From Flavobacteriaceae bacterium (lineage in GTDB: Bacteria; Bacteroidota; Bacteroidia; Flavobacteriales; Flavobacteriaceae): a stretch of DNA of 64,000 nucleotides. The stretch spans positions 1 to 64,000 of the forward strand of contig CANFNV010000008.1 of the NCBI GenBank assembly GCA_947448525.1. Direction: 5' to 3'. The first letter of the stretch is position 1, and each line of letters begins with the position of its first letter. A program made the translations under genes and the position numbers. Under the pieces are notes generated by a model. It saw only the letters and a list, made by a program, of their open reading frames with translations. It was not told where the DNA came from and did not search any database. This document shows positions 7,373-15,607 of the stretch, in pieces.

Positions 7373-9130
7373 ATGAGATTTTTAGGAAATGTATTAGCCA
7401 CAATAGTGGGATTATTTGTTTTTTGTATGATTTGCTTCTTTGGTATTTTATTAATCGGAGCCCTTTTTGGAAGTGGAGAGGAAACTGTTTCTGTAAAAAG
7501 CAACTCTGTAATTGAATTGGATTTATCAAAAATCCATAACGATTATGCTGGGAAAGTTAATTTCAAAGATTTTGATTTTTTCAAAACTGAACATGATGGG
7601 TTATCCGATGTTTTAAAAGCCATTGCTTATGCTAAATCCGATTCTAAAATAAAAGGGATTTCTATCTTAAATTCAACTTCCGATTTAGGGATTGCACAAA
7701 CTAAGGCACTTCGAGACCAATTAGAAGATTTTAAAAAATCTGGGAAGTTTATTTATTCGTATGCAGATGTATATTCTCAAAAAGAGTATTATTTGAATTC
7801 GGTTGCGAACAACATTTATATCAATCCGATAGGTGAATTGGATTTTAAAGGTTTGTCTGCCGAAATCATGTTTTATAAAGATTTTGAAGAAAAATCGGGA
7901 TTAAAAATGGAGGTGATTCGTCACGGAAAATACAAAAGTGCCGTTGAGCCATTTCTTGAAAACAAAATGAGCGACGCCAATAGAGAGCAAACCACACAAT
8001 TATTAAATTCCATTTGGAATTCTGTGTTGGTTGATATTTCTAAAAGCCGAAATGTGTCTGTTTCTCGATTGAATCAAATAGCAGACGGGCTTTTAGCGCG
8101 TACACCAGAAATGGCCAAAGCTGAAAAATTGGTTGACAAAATAGCTTATGAAGATGTCTATCATAACGATATTAGAAAAGCATTAGGAAATAAAACTAAC
8201 GAAGATTATGAATCCGTTGCTATTGCTGATTATGCCGAAAAAGTAGCTACTTCAAGTATTGATTTTGATGCAAAAGATAAAATCGCAATTATTTATGCTC
8301 AAGGCGAAATTGGAAACGGCGAAGGAGATGTAAACACAATTGGCGAAGGTTCTATGCGACGTTCTTTACAAGAAGCGCGGAAAGATAAAAATGTAAAAGC
8401 CATCGTTTTGAGAATTAATAGCCCAGGTGGAAATGCACTTACATCAGAATTGATTTGGAGGGAAATTGAAATGACCAAAAAAGCAAAACCCATTGTGGTT
8501 TCTATGGGAGATTATGCTGCTTCTGGGGGGTATTATATTGCTTGTAATTCGAATAAAATTTATGCTGAAGCGAATACAATAACAGGTTCTATTGGGGTAT
8601 TCGGAATTTTACCCAACTTTTCCGAAGCCGCTAAAAAAATTGGTTTAAATGTAGAACAAGTTAAAACCAACACCAATGCATCAGAGTATAGTCCGTTTCG
8701 ACCTTTGGACGATAATTATAAAGGGTTTGCACAAGAAGGTGTAGAAAAAATTTACGCCACTTTTGTAAACCGAGTTTCGGCTGGAAGAAAATTAACTTTT
8801 GAACAAGTTGATGCCATTGGTCAAGGAAGGGTTTGGAGCGGACAAGATGCTAAAAAAATTGGCTTAGTTGATAAAATTGGTGGAATGGACGACGCTATTA
8901 AAGAAGCTGCTTTATTAGGAAAAACAACCCAATACAGAACACAAGATTTTCCTGAATTTGAAAAAGATTTTAGTGATATATTATCAAAATTCGGCTTGGC
9001 ACAAAGCAAAGAAAGCATGATTAAAGAAGAAATTGGAGAGCAAAATTATGCGATTCTTAAACACATCAAAAAAATGACCACGCAAAAAGGGGTTCAAGCA
9101 CGAATGGATTATGAGCTAAAAATAAAGTAA
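7373..9130 (+). CDS. sppA: Signal peptide peptidase SppA (67K type)
   Basis: 585 residues from the ATG at 7373, which gives an N-terminal membrane anchor (NVLATIVGLFVFCMICFFGILLIGALFG). It is the long, duplicated form of SppA, a membrane-bound serine protease that degrades cleaved signal peptides. The catalytic Lys is in the N-terminal half, K188 in GKYKSAVEPF, and the nucleophile in the C-terminal half, S384 in GDYAASGGYY, as in the E. coli enzyme. The second S49 core begins with IAIIYAQGEIGNGEG and IVLRINSPGGNALTS. Length matches the family. Own terminator at 9161. Divergent from folK-dNK. Confidence 0.95.
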   Translation: MRFLGNVLATIVGLFVFCMICFFGILLIGALFGSGEETVSVKSNSVIELDLSKIHNDYAGKVNFKDFDFFKTEHDGLSDVLKAIAYAKSDSKIKGISILNSTSDLGIAQTKALRDQLEDFKKSGKFIYSYADVYSQKEYYLNSVANNIYINPIGELDFKGLSAEIMFYKDFEEKSGLKMEVIRHGKYKSAVEPFLENKMSDANREQTTQLLNSIWNSVLVDISKSRNVSVSRLNQIADGLLARTPEMAKAEKLVDKIAYEDVYHNDIRKALGNKTNEDYESVAIADYAEKVATSSIDFDAKDKIAIIYAQGEIGNGEGDVNTIGEGSMRRSLQEARKDKNVKAIVLRINSPGGNALTSELIWREIEMTKKAKPIVVSMGDYAASGGYYIACNSNKIYAEANTITGSIGVFGILPNFSEAAKKIGLNVEQVKTNTNASEYSPFRPLDDNYKGFAQEGVEKIYATFVNRVSAGRKLTFEQVDAIGQGRVWSGQDAKKIGLVDKIGGMDDAIKEAALLGKTTQYRTQDFPEFEKDFSDILSKFGLAQSKESMIKEEIGEQNYAILKHIKKMTTQKGVQARMDYELKIK

Positions 9131-9160
9131 TCATAAAACAATCCAATAAGTTACTACTTT

Positions 9161-9188
9161 ATCCGTTTCTAAAAGAGACGGATTTTTT
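9161..9188 (+). terminator. Terminator of sppA
   Basis: Stem ATCCGTTTC / GAGACGGAT around TAAAA, followed by T6. It lies 30 bases after the sppA stop. Confidence 0.8.
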
Positions 9189-9255
9189 ATTTAAGAATTC
9201 TTACTGAATCTAATTCTTCAATAAAAAAATTCAAAACTTATATTTTATAAAACAT

Positions 9256-9263
9256 TAAGTTTG
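9256..9263 (+). promoter_or_regulatory. -7 box upstream of the AsmA-like gene
   Basis: TAAGTTTG matches TAnnTTTG and lies 62 bases before the ATG at 9326. No TTG is visible at the -33 position, so this is a partial promoter call. Confidence 0.45.
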
Positions 9264-9325
9264 CATATATAAAAATGATTTGCAAGAATTTGGCTCTTGA
9301 CAATTAATTCTAAACTACAATAATC

Positions 9326-11893
9326 ATGGCAAATAAAATTATAAAAATCGTTGGTGGAATCTTATTATTACTTATAATTTCTGCATTTGCAATTCCCTAT
9401 TTCTTCAAAGATCAAATTAAAGCTAAGATAGAAAAATCTATTAATGAAAGTATTGATGCCACAGTAACTTTCAATGATGCCGATTTGAGTTTATTCAATA
9501 ACTTTCCCAAAGCCAATGTCTCAATAAAAAAGTTAGTAATCATTAATAAAGCACCGTTTGAAGGAGATACATTAGTTGCATTTGACGAATTGAATATAAA
9601 AATGTCGGTAATAGAGCTTTTTAACGCAGATAACGAACCCATAAATATCGAGGGCGTTTCTTCAAAAAACGGATTGATTAATATTATTTTCAACAAAGAT
9701 GGAATTGGTAATTTTGATATTGCATTGAAAGATAAAGACCTGAAAGATGGTAAAAAATCCAAACCAATAGCTTTAAAAATAAAAGGATATGATATTGAAA
9801 ATTTTAAATTCAAATTCACCGATGAAACTTCTAAAATGAAAATGATTTTGGACAGCATTAATCATTCAGGAAAAGGTGATTTTACAAACAATATCCTAGA
9901 TTTAGACACGAAAACTTCCGCCAAAGTCTCGCTTTCTATAGGAAAAATGAAATACATGAATAATATCGCTGTTTCACTTGATGCTCTTTTTGGAATTGAT
10001 TTAATTCAAAAAAAATATACTTTCAAAGAAAATAAAGCTAAAATTAATGATTTGGCTCTTGAATTTGATGGTTTTTTTCAAAAGGTTAAAGAAGGGCAAC
10101 AATTTGATTTAAAATTTAAAACACCAACTTCATCGTTTAAAAATTTCTTGGGATTGATTCCAACTGCATATAAAAACAACATTGAAAATGTTAAAACCAC
10201 TGGCAATTTTACGGTTTCTGGTTACGCTAAAGGATTAAAATCCGATACTTCAATACCTAAATTTAATATTGGTGTTGTGTCTAATAATGCCTCTTTTCAA
10301 TTTAACAACTTACCAAAAGCAGTAAAAAAAATCTCTGTCAACACCAAAATTATCAATGAAACAGGTATATTTAATGATACTTATATCAATATAGACAAAT
10401 TGTCTTTTTCTATAGACCAAGATGTCTTTAATGGCCATGCAAACATTAAAAATATTACTACCAATGCTCTAGTAGATGCAACAATAAAAGGAACCATCAA
10501 CCTTGGAAATCTATCAAAAGCGTATCCAATTAAATTAGCAAAACCACTTTCTGGGATTTTAAAAGCAGATGTAACAACCAAATTCGACATGGCTTCAGTT
10601 GAAAAAAATGAATACCAAAACATACGTAATGCGGGAAAAATGAGCTTATTTGGCTTTAAATATACCGACGAAAAAGGCAAGGTAATGAATGTTAATTCGG
10701 CTTTGATTACTTTTAATCCTAATCGTGTGAATTTACAAGAATTTAATGCCACAACTGGAAAAAGTGATATTTACATAACAGGTGTATTGGATAATTTCTA
10801 TGGATTTGCCTTTAGAAATCAAGAGTTGAAAGGAAATTTTAACATGACTTCTAATCAACTGGCTGTTTCCGATTTTATGACACCAAGCGAACCAAATAAA
10901 GCAGATTCCAAAGCTATACCAAAAGCAATGAAAATTCCAAGATTCTTAAATTGTTCACTCACCGCAAAAGCAAACACTGTTTTATATGACAACTTGATTT
11001 TAAAAGATTGCTCTGGAAAATTGATTGTAAATGATCAAACCGTTATCTTAGAAAAGATAAAAACTAATATTTTTGGTGGCCAGATAGGAGTAAACGGAAT
11101 AGTTTCTACCAAAGAAAAGGTTTCAAAATTCAACATGAATATAGGGTTAAATAAGGTAGACGTCCATCAAACTTTTACACAATTGAATATGTTGAAAAAA
11201 ATTGCTCCCATCGCTGGAGTTATCAATGGAAATTTAAATTCAACTATCAAAATCTCTGGAAATTTAAAAGCAAATGAAATGACACCCGATTTAAAAACCA
11301 TTTCGGGTGATTTAATAGGACAACTGCATTCTGCATCAATTTCGACAAGTAAATCTAGTTTATTGAGCGCATTAGGTTCTAAAATTAAATTTTTAGATGC
11401 CACTAAACTAAATTTGGATGATATAAAAGTGGAACTATATTTTAAAGACGGTATTGTTACTGTAAAACCATTTGATTTAAAATACCGAGATATTAAAGTA
11501 ACAGTTGCAGGAACACATGGATTCGACCAATCGATAAATTATAATTTAAAATTGGATGTTCCAATAAAATATATTGGAAGTGAATCCAACACTTTAATTA
11601 GTAAATTAGCTTCTTCAGATACAGCTAAATCAGAGAATATTTCAGTTAACGCAATAGTAACAGGTAGCTTTTCTAAACCAAAGGTTTCTACCGATATAAA
11701 AGAGGCTATTGCCAATTTTGTAACTAGTTTTGTCAAACAACAAAAGCAAAAATTGCTAACTAAAGGAGCTAGTTTATTAGAAGATTTAATCAATAAGAAT
11801 AATAAATCAGGAGATACAACCAAAACCAAAAAGGTAGTAAACCAAGTTAAAGATTTATTAAATGGATTGTTTGGCAAAAAGAAAACGCCCTAG
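9326..11893 (+). CDS. AsmA-family envelope protein
   Basis: 855 residues. A single N-terminal membrane helix (KIVGGILLLLIISAFAIPYFF) is followed directly by the AsmA start pattern, with KAKIEKSINESIDATVTFNDADLSLFNNFPKA-type sequence. A long stretch of beta-rich repeats follows, and the C-terminal AsmA-like region around residues 640-790 contains GVINGNLNSTIKISG, the segment ISGDLIGQLH and GTHGFDQSINYNLKLDVP. AsmA/TamB-type proteins form bridge-like structures between inner and outer membranes and are linked to lipid transport and outer membrane assembly; that role here is inference from family. The C-terminal tail is Lys-rich. It is a single gene facing the convergent mscS gene. Confidence 0.85.
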   Translation: MANKIIKIVGGILLLLIISAFAIPYFFKDQIKAKIEKSINESIDATVTFNDADLSLFNNFPKANVSIKKLVIINKAPFEGDTLVAFDELNIKMSVIELFNADNEPINIEGVSSKNGLINIIFNKDGIGNFDIALKDKDLKDGKKSKPIALKIKGYDIENFKFKFTDETSKMKMILDSINHSGKGDFTNNILDLDTKTSAKVSLSIGKMKYMNNIAVSLDALFGIDLIQKKYTFKENKAKINDLALEFDGFFQKVKEGQQFDLKFKTPTSSFKNFLGLIPTAYKNNIENVKTTGNFTVSGYAKGLKSDTSIPKFNIGVVSNNASFQFNNLPKAVKKISVNTKIINETGIFNDTYINIDKLSFSIDQDVFNGHANIKNITTNALVDATIKGTINLGNLSKAYPIKLAKPLSGILKADVTTKFDMASVEKNEYQNIRNAGKMSLFGFKYTDEKGKVMNVNSALITFNPNRVNLQEFNATTGKSDIYITGVLDNFYGFAFRNQELKGNFNMTSNQLAVSDFMTPSEPNKADSKAIPKAMKIPRFLNCSLTAKANTVLYDNLILKDCSGKLIVNDQTVILEKIKTNIFGGQIGVNGIVSTKEKVSKFNMNIGLNKVDVHQTFTQLNMLKKIAPIAGVINGNLNSTIKISGNLKANEMTPDLKTISGDLIGQLHSASISTSKSSLLSALGSKIKFLDATKLNLDDIKVELYFKDGIVTVKPFDLKYRDIKVTVAGTHGFDQSINYNLKLDVPIKYIGSESNTLISKLASSDTAKSENISVNAIVTGSFSKPKVSTDIKEAIANFVTSFVKQQKQKLLTKGASLLEDLINKNNKSGDTTKTKKVVNQVKDLLNGLFGKKKTP

Positions 11894-11979
11894 TAAGTAA
11901 CTATTAATCTAAATAGCTTCAATAAAAAAAATTGAAGGTTAAATTCCCAAGCGAAATTTTCTTCTTGATTATTATTAAT

Positions 11980-12804
11980 TTATTTTCCTATATCTCTAAC
12001 AAATGGTTGAAAGACAATTCCTTTTTCATCGAAAGCAGTTTTGCATTGTTCTAAAATATCAGAAGAAACTTGTCCAAAATCTTCATTTTTAGACCAAGGT
12101 CGAATGGCTAGATGAACGGCATTTTCGGTTAAATCTCTAACAAGAACGATGGGTTCCGGAGATTTAAGAACTTTAGAGTGACTTTTCATAACTTCCATTA
12201 CTACATCTTTGGCTACTTTAATATCAGTTGCATACGAAAGGGAAAATACTAAATCCATTCTTCTTATTCCGGCAACCGAAAAATTTGTAATTATGCCATT
12301 TGACAAGATTCCGTTAGGGACAAATACCGTTTGATTATTTGCCGTAATAATATTGGTTACAAAAATTTGAATTTCGGAGACGGTTCCAATAACACCTTGC
12401 GCTTCAATGGTGTCTCCAACTCGAAATGGCTTGAAGACAATAATCAACATTCCTCCAGCAAAATTAGACAAAGAACCTTGTAGAGACAATCCAACTGCTA
12501 AACCAGCAGCACCGAGAATGGCAACAAAAGAAGAAGTTTCAATTCCGAGTTTTGAAATAAAGGATACAAATAATAAAACACGAAGAACCCAAATCAAAAT
12601 ATCAGCTATAAATTTGGATAATGTTGGATCTAAATCACGTTTTATCATAATTTTCTTGACCAATCTTTTAATCCATCTTATAAAATAGATACCAATAAAT
12701 AAAATTAAAAAGGCAGAAATTAATTTAGGTGAATAATCAATTATTGTTTTTAAAAATCCATCTGTATAATTATCTAATGAGAAAAAATTTTGTTTTACTT
12801 CCAT
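11980..12804 (-). CDS. Small-conductance mechanosensitive channel, MscS family
   Basis: 274 residues, standard E. coli MscS size. Three membrane helices are visible: about 28-46 (LISAFLILFIGIYFIRW), 66-88 (ILIWVLRVLLFVSFI) and the pore helix 90-125 with the Gly/Ala packing pattern GAAGLAVGLSLQGSLSNFAGG. The beta domain starts at KPFRVGDTIEAQGVIGTV and the C-terminal alpha/beta vestibule ends in FVRDIGK. The channel opens under membrane tension to release solutes in hypo-osmotic shock. A TAnnTTTG box lies at 12848-12855, and the terminator hairpin of the upstream gene sits between that box and the start codon. Confidence 0.95.
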   Translation of the reverse strand: MEVKQNFFSLDNYTDGFLKTIIDYSPKLISAFLILFIGIYFIRWIKRLVKKIMIKRDLDPTLSKFIADILIWVLRVLLFVSFISKLGIETSSFVAILGAAGLAVGLSLQGSLSNFAGGMLIIVFKPFRVGDTIEAQGVIGTVSEIQIFVTNIITANNQTVFVPNGILSNGIITNFSVAGIRRMDLVFSLSYATDIKVAKDVVMEVMKSHSKVLKSPEPIVLVRDLTENAVHLAIRPWSKNEDFGQVSSDILEQCKTAFDEKGIVFQPFVRDIGK

Positions 12805-12810
12805 AATAAT

Positions 12811-12840
12811 ATAAAAAAATCACGCTATTAGCGTGATTAA
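12811..12840 (-). terminator. Terminator hairpin between the NTF2-like gene and mscS
   Basis: Perfect 9-bp stem AATCACGCT / AGCGTGATT with a 3-nt loop. On the minus strand it is followed by T7, so it works as the terminator for the gene ending at 12916. It ends only a few bases before the mscS start at 12804, so it would also be at the very 5' end of any mscS mRNA started at the box at 12848. Confidence 0.8.
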
Positions 12841-12847
12841 ACTTTTT

Positions 12848-12855
12848 CAAAGATA
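12848..12855 (-). promoter_or_regulatory. -7 box upstream of mscS
   Basis: TATCTTTG on the minus strand is an exact -7 match 44 bases before the mscS ATG. No clear -33 element. The predicted start of transcription is at the edge of the hairpin at 12811-12840. Confidence 0.45.
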
Positions 12856-12915
12856 AACTATTTTGAAATATAATTATCTTTAATTTATAATTGAAAATTA
12901 ATTGGATTATTAAAA

Positions 12916-13278
12916 TTATCCATGATACACCCTAGAAGCGACAATTAACCCCTCTTTAATGTCCAATACTTCTGCAACCAACATATCTTCATCATTTTCA
13001 ACAGTTCTAATGTATTCCATAAAAACCCTGTCAGAATTAGCGGTTAATGAAGTTACCTTATAGTTAAGTGTTGGTAATCGGTCAAAGGCATCTTGCCACC
13101 AAGCTCGTAAAGCGCTTTTACCTATAACAAATCCATTAGTTTCGGGGTGTCTTAATTTTAATTTTGGACTAAAATGCGCTGCATCTTCATCGTATAAAGA
13201 CAATAGTTTTTCTAAATTGTGTGTATTAAATGCTTCAAACCAAGCATGTGCAATGGAAAGATTTTGTTGACTCGTCAT
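12916..13278 (-). CDS. NTF2-like / SnoaL-fold protein
   Basis: 120 residues from the ATG at 13278; a longer in-frame reading overlaps the end of the upstream gene and looks non-coding. The pattern is that of the NTF2-like fold: an opening helix with AHAWFEAFNTHNLEKLLSLYDEDAAHFSP, a GKSALRAWWQDAFDRLP helix, and four strands ending in GLIVASRVYHG. Members serve as small-molecule binding or isomerase-like domains; no substrate can be read here. It follows the RluB-like gene by 23 bp on the same strand and ends at a terminator, so the two are probably co-transcribed. Confidence 0.8.
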   Translation of the reverse strand: MTSQQNLSIAHAWFEAFNTHNLEKLLSLYDEDAAHFSPKLKLRHPETNGFVIGKSALRAWWQDAFDRLPTLNYKVTSLTANSDRVFMEYIRTVENDEDMLVAEVLDIKEGLIVASRVYHG

Positions 13279-13301
13279 GTTTATTAAAACCTCGGAAGGA
13301 G

Positions 13302-14168
13302 TTAAAGGTTTTTTAAGTTGATTACTTCTTGTTCTGTAAGCGCTCGCCAATTTCCTCTTGGAAGATTCTTTTTAGTTAATCCAGCAAATGCAACTCTATC
13401 CACTTTAATTACGGTGTATTTATAATGCTCAAAAATGGCGCGTACTACTTTTACATTTGGAGTTCTTAATTTAATTCCTATTTCATTTTTTGGTTCATTT
13501 TCAATGTAACTAATTTCATCTACAAATAATTTATGTCCCTCTAAAGTTACGCCTTTTGCTATTTTTTCTAAATCTTCAAATTTCAAGTTTTTATCTAATG
13601 TAACTTGATAAATTTTTGCTGATTTTTGATTTGGCAAACTGAATTTACGAATGATATCAGTATCATTAGTAAATAATAATAATCCCGTAGTATTTTTATC
13701 CATTCTACCAACAGGTGCCATAGCAGAATTTGAAGCGCCTTTAATTAATTCGGAAACATTTCTATGTTCTACTTCTTCATTAGAAGTCGTGAAGTTTTTC
13801 GGCTTGTTTAAAACAAAATATTCCTTTTTTTCAGGCATTAATGTGGCGCCGTCAAAGTTTACAACATCTCCAGGTTTTACTTTATAACCCATTTCTGTTA
13901 CTGGAATTCCATTTACTTTAACATTCCCTGATTGAATATAAATATCTGCATCTCGACGCGAGCAGGCTCCTGAATTAGAAATATATTTATTCAAACGAAT
14001 TTCATCTGATTTTATAGGCTTGGGAATGTTTGGAGAATCTTTTTTAACAACTGGTTTTCTATTTTGAGAACGTTTGTCCATTGCAGGTTTAGGAGTAGAA
14101 GAAGTTTTTTTTCTATCTCCACTTGGTTTGCCAGGTCCCGATCCTTTTTTATTATTGGAATTATTCAT
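13302..14168 (-). CDS. RluB/RsuA-family rRNA pseudouridine synthase
   Basis: 288 residues. The N-terminal 50 residues are a basic, Ser/Pro/Lys-rich disordered tail common in Bacteroidota members. An S4 RNA-binding domain follows (IRLNKYISNSGACSRRDAD near 57-75, then VKVNG). The catalytic domain has the conserved YFVLNKPKNFTTS and the active-site motif VGRMDKNTTGLLLFTND with the catalytic Asp near residue 158. Ends with RVAFAGLTKKNLPRGNWRAL, matching the family's G-L-x-L-P-G-x-x-R-x-L end. The likely product is 23S rRNA pseudouridine synthase; the precise site is not readable. A TATCTTTG -7 box lies at 14183-14190. Confidence 0.9.
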   Translation of the reverse strand: MNNSNNKKGSGPGKPSGDRKKTSSTPKPAMDKRSQNRKPVVKKDSPNIPKPIKSDEIRLNKYISNSGACSRRDADIYIQSGNVKVNGIPVTEMGYKVKPGDVVNFDGATLMPEKKEYFVLNKPKNFTTSNEEVEHRNVSELIKGASNSAMAPVGRMDKNTTGLLLFTNDTDIIRKFSLPNQKSAKIYQVTLDKNLKFEDLEKIAKGVTLEGHKLFVDEISYIENEPKNEIGIKLRTPNVKVVRAIFEHYKYTVIKVDRVAFAGLTKKNLPRGNWRALTEQEVINLKNL

Positions 14169-14182
14169 TCAATTAATTTTTG

Positions 14183-14190
14183 CAAAGATA
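14183..14190 (-). promoter_or_regulatory. -7 box of the RluB-like gene
   Basis: Minus-strand TATCTTTG, exact TAnnTTTG match, 15 bases before the ATG at 14168. No -33 element was recognised. Confidence 0.45.
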
Positions 14191-14233
14191 CTCTTTTGAG
14201 CTGAACTATTGATACTATTAATAAACTCGGTAT

Positions 14234-15013
14234 TTAGAAGTCTTTCTGAATTATGGTGAAGCAATTTTTTAGCATGTCTGAAAGGACTTTTGGATTTGTA
14301 TTACTGTAAAAAGTATGGGTGTTTTTTTTATGAATTTCTCTTAAGCCCACATTTTCAGTTAGTATTTTTTTGGTCTGTTTTGCAACAGCTTCTCCAGAAT
14401 CAATTATTGTTATATTACTAGGAAATATTTTTTTTATCTTCGGAATTAAATAAGGGTAATGACTGCAACCAAGAACAAGATAATCAATATTGGATTCAAT
14501 CATGGGTGTTAAATATTGAGTCAATAGATTTTTCATTTCAGATGAATTTATTTTACCCTTTTCAATTAACTCGACCAATCCAAATCCAATTTGTTCGATT
14601 ATTTGAATGTTTTGAAATTGTTCAACATTTTTATAAAACAGTTCACTATTTAGAGTTCCTTTGGTAGCAAGAATTCCTATTTTTTGAGTTTTAGAATATA
14701 ATGCCGCAGGTTTTATTGCAGGTTCAATTCCTATAAATGGAACATCGTATTTATTTCTTAATTCTTTAATGGCATTTGTAGTGGCGGTATTGCAGGCAAC
14801 AACAATTATTTTGCAATTTTGATTCAGGAGGAATTCAGTGTTTTTATAACTCAATTGGATGATATCCTCTTTTGATTTTTCTCCATAAGGTGCGTTTTTA
14901 CTATCCGCAAGATAAATAGTGTCTTCATTGGGGAGCAATTGATGAATTTCTTTCCAAATGGAGGTACCGCCAATTCCCGAATCAAAAAGCCCTATAGGAT
15001 TGTTATTTATCAT
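14234..15013 (-). CDS. murI: Glutamate racemase
   Basis: 259 residues, the usual length. MurI interconverts L- and D-glutamate for peptidoglycan. The sequence opens IGLFDSGIGGTS, a family signature with Asp11 and Ser12, has APYGEKS, and carries both catalytic cysteines: C74 in VVACNTATTNA and C183 in LVLGCSHYPYL. It is last in the minus-strand order bamA-ompH-ompH-murI, but a terminator at 15025-15057 lies between it and ompH. A minus-strand TACATTTG box (15018-15025) overlaps that terminator's T tract just before the ATG, so expression may be by its own near-leaderless promoter or by read-through. Confidence 0.97.
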   Translation of the reverse strand: MINNNPIGLFDSGIGGTSIWKEIHQLLPNEDTIYLADSKNAPYGEKSKEDIIQLSYKNTEFLLNQNCKIIVVACNTATTNAIKELRNKYDVPFIGIEPAIKPAALYSKTQKIGILATKGTLNSELFYKNVEQFQNIQIIEQIGFGLVELIEKGKINSSEMKNLLTQYLTPMIESNIDYLVLGCSHYPYLIPKIKKIFPSNITIIDSGEAVAKQTKKILTENVGLREIHKKNTHTFYSNTNPKVLSDMLKNCFTIIQKDF

Positions 15014-15024
15014 AAAACAAATGT

Positions 15025-15057
15025 AAAAAAAAACTGCCCAATTAAATTGAGCAGTTT
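15025..15057 (-). terminator. Terminator after the ompH gene
   Basis: Minus strand AAAACTGCTCAATT pairs with AATTGGGCAGTTTT (one G-T pair) and is followed by a run of T. It lies between ompH (ends 15079) and murI (starts 15013). Confidence 0.8.
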
Positions 15058-15078
15058 TGTTATTTTTTTTGATTCAGA

Positions 15079-15576
15079 TTAAAATCCTAAATCTTTTTTC
15101 ACGTCTGCAGTTAAATCAGGACCATCTGCTAATAAAAGATCTGTTGCATTTAAAACATATTGATATCCTTTTGCTTTCCCTACTTTTTGAATAGAAGCTT
15201 TTACTTTTTCCGTAATTGGTTTCATCAAATCACCTTCTTTTTTCTGTAAGTCCTTTTGAGCAGTTTCTTGATAATCACCAATTCTTTTAGCCATATCTTG
15301 AACTTCTTGTTGACGAGTTTGGTTTACAGCATCAGTAACAGTAGCTGCTTCAGTATCGTATTTTTTTAGTTTAGCTTGATACTCATCAACCATAGTTTTG
15401 TATTCAGCAGTATAGGTATCGCTTAGTTTTTTTAATTGATTTTGAGCATCTAAAACTGCAGGCATTTTAGCCATAATATCTTGTACTTCTACATGGGCAA
15501 TTTTTGCTTGAGCGTTAATAGTTTGAAAACCAAGTAAAGCTACTGCAGCTATTAAAAAAGTTTTAAATTGTTTCAT
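15079..15576 (-). CDS. OmpH/Skp-family periplasmic chaperone
   Basis: 165 residues with a signal peptide ending in INAQA. The mature protein begins KIAHVEVQDIMAKMPAVLDAQNQLKKL, the Skp/OmpH pattern, and continues as a long helical hairpin with KTMVDEYQAKLKKYD and MAKRIGDYQETAQKDLQKKEGDLMKPI, then the small strand YQYVLNATDLLLADGPDLT. Skp holds unfolded outer-membrane proteins in the periplasm and hands them to BamA. It is the second of two ompH genes directly downstream of bamA, 31 bp after its longer paralogue, and is followed by a terminator. Confidence 0.92.
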   Translation of the reverse strand: MKQFKTFLIAAVALLGFQTINAQAKIAHVEVQDIMAKMPAVLDAQNQLKKLSDTYTAEYKTMVDEYQAKLKKYDTEAATVTDAVNQTRQQEVQDMAKRIGDYQETAQKDLQKKEGDLMKPITEKVKASIQKVGKAKGYQYVLNATDLLLADGPDLTADVKKDLGF

Positions 15577-15607
15577 TGTTTTTAGTATTAATTATTGTTT
15601 AAATTTA

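Noticed and set aside
9412..11877. Several antisense open frames of 78-148 codons opposite the AsmA-like gene
   Set aside because: They have no signal, motif or start context of their own; the sense strand has a complete, well-patterned protein.
11917..11937. A terminator between the AsmA-like gene and mscS
   Set aside because: CTTCAAT/ATTGAAG can pair around a run of A, but there is no T tract on the plus strand and the stem is weak.
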